A stretch of 6,503 bases of DNA from Phycisphaerales bacterium. Its GTDB lineage: Bacteria; Planctomycetota; Phycisphaerae; Sedimentisphaerales; Anaerohalosphaeraceae. Where the stretch lies: positions 1 to 6,503 of the forward strand of contig DSDH01000700.1 in the NCBI GenBank assembly GCA_011055475.1, given 5' to 3'. The position numbers and the translations under genes were made by a program. The notes under the pieces were generated by a model. The model did not search any database. It was not told the DNA's origin and saw only the letters and a list, made by a program, of their open reading frames with translations. How positions within the stretch are numbered: position 1 is the stretch's first letter; every line of letters starts with the position of its first letter. Shown here in pieces: positions 6,261-6,503 of the stretch.

Positions 6261-6503
6261 GACCGTATCTCTGCAGTATCGTCCACGACATCTCCTGCCG
6301 CGCCAGGGCCAGCACCTGCTGCTGGGCTTGGGCCAGCTCGGTGAATGGATGATTCGGGTATTCCGTGCGGAGTTGCTGGTACAGTGTCTCGGCCTTGTCT
6401 CCGTCGCGGTGACGCAGGCAATTGGCCATCTGTAACAGGATCCAGGGGCGGTCCTTGTCGGCGGCGTCCGGCTTGGTCCGGCCCAGGGCCACCCGGTAAA
6501 ACA
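6241..6503 (-). CDS. TPR-repeat protein, C-terminal part, cut by window edge
   Basis: The last 86 complete codons of a gene that enters from the right edge; the frame stays open to base 6503, so its true start is outside. The visible protein contains one good tetratricopeptide hairpin: helix A in RPWILLQMANCLRHRDGD, helix B in KAETLYQQLRTEYPNHPFTE, with the usual small residue and aromatic spacing and a terminal proline. A second helical stretch follows (LAQAQQQVLALARQEMSW) and the protein ends in YGHDPNDF. TPR proteins act as interaction scaffolds; the part seen does not say for what. Its 20-nt overlap with the activator gene implies co-expression. A GTG at 6492 could be read as a start, but the coding frame continues upstream (FYR precedes it), so I treat the gene as partial. 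Confidence 0.7.
   Translation of the reverse strand, partial: FYRVALGRTKPDAADKDRPWILLQMANCLRHRDGDKAETLYQQLRTEYPNHPFTELAQAQQQVLALARQEMSWTILQRYGHDPNDF

Noticed and set aside
4250..6344. Several plus-strand open frames of 150-220 codons opposite fliL and the sigma-54 activator
   Set aside because: Arg/Ala-rich antisense shadows with no domain; the minus-strand products have complete family motifs.
1..6503. Search by eye for sigma-54 (GG-N10-GC) or sigma-28 promoters between genes
   Set aside because: All gaps are 42 nt or shorter and I saw no convincing paired element in them; matches inside coding DNA of this base composition would not be meaningful.

Overview
The window is a dense, one-directional flagellar gene block. 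Every supported gene lies on the minus strand, so transcription runs from high to low coordinates. The DNA is GC-rich. The genes point to a motile bacterium with an envelope-spanning flagellum and sigma-54-dependent regulation. The divergence of FliM and the gene mix suggest an under-sampled lineage. Planctomycetota would fit, but that is a low-confidence guess made from sequence feel alone.

In transcription order the genes are: (1) the C-terminal end of a TPR-repeat protein, cut by the right edge; (2) a 468-residue sigma-54-dependent activator (receiver-like domain, AAA+ domain, Fis-type helix-turn-helix); (3) fliL; (4) fliM; (5) fliN; (6) flhA; (7) an 81-residue two-helix membrane protein of unknown function; (8) the N-terminal 145 residues of a sigma-28 (FliA/WhiG-type) sigma factor, cut by the left edge. 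Junctions are a 20-nt overlap, a 16-nt gap, a 4-nt ATGA overlap, a 6-nt gap, a 42-nt gap, a 21-nt gap and a second 4-nt ATGA overlap. No non-coding stretch exceeds 42 nt and I see no promoter or terminator between genes, so this is most simply one operon with translational coupling at several junctions.

The genes form a coherent unit. FliM and FliN build the switch/C-ring, FliL sits at the stator-motor interface, and FlhA is the export-gate subunit of the flagellar type III secretion system. The sigma-54 activator and sigma-28 factor are the two usual tiers of a flagellar transcription cascade, both encoded among the structural genes.

The oddities are: a FliM whose N-terminal CheY-binding motif keeps its hydrophobic spacing but has arginines where acidic residues are expected, and whose central GGxG motif is not recognisable; an activator whose receiver has Asn at the phosphoacceptor position; the small unknown membrane protein between flhA and the sigma gene; and the absence of fliO/P/Q/R/flhB between fliN and flhA and of flhF/flhG after flhA. 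I found no RNA genes, mobile elements, CRISPR arrays or notable repeats.
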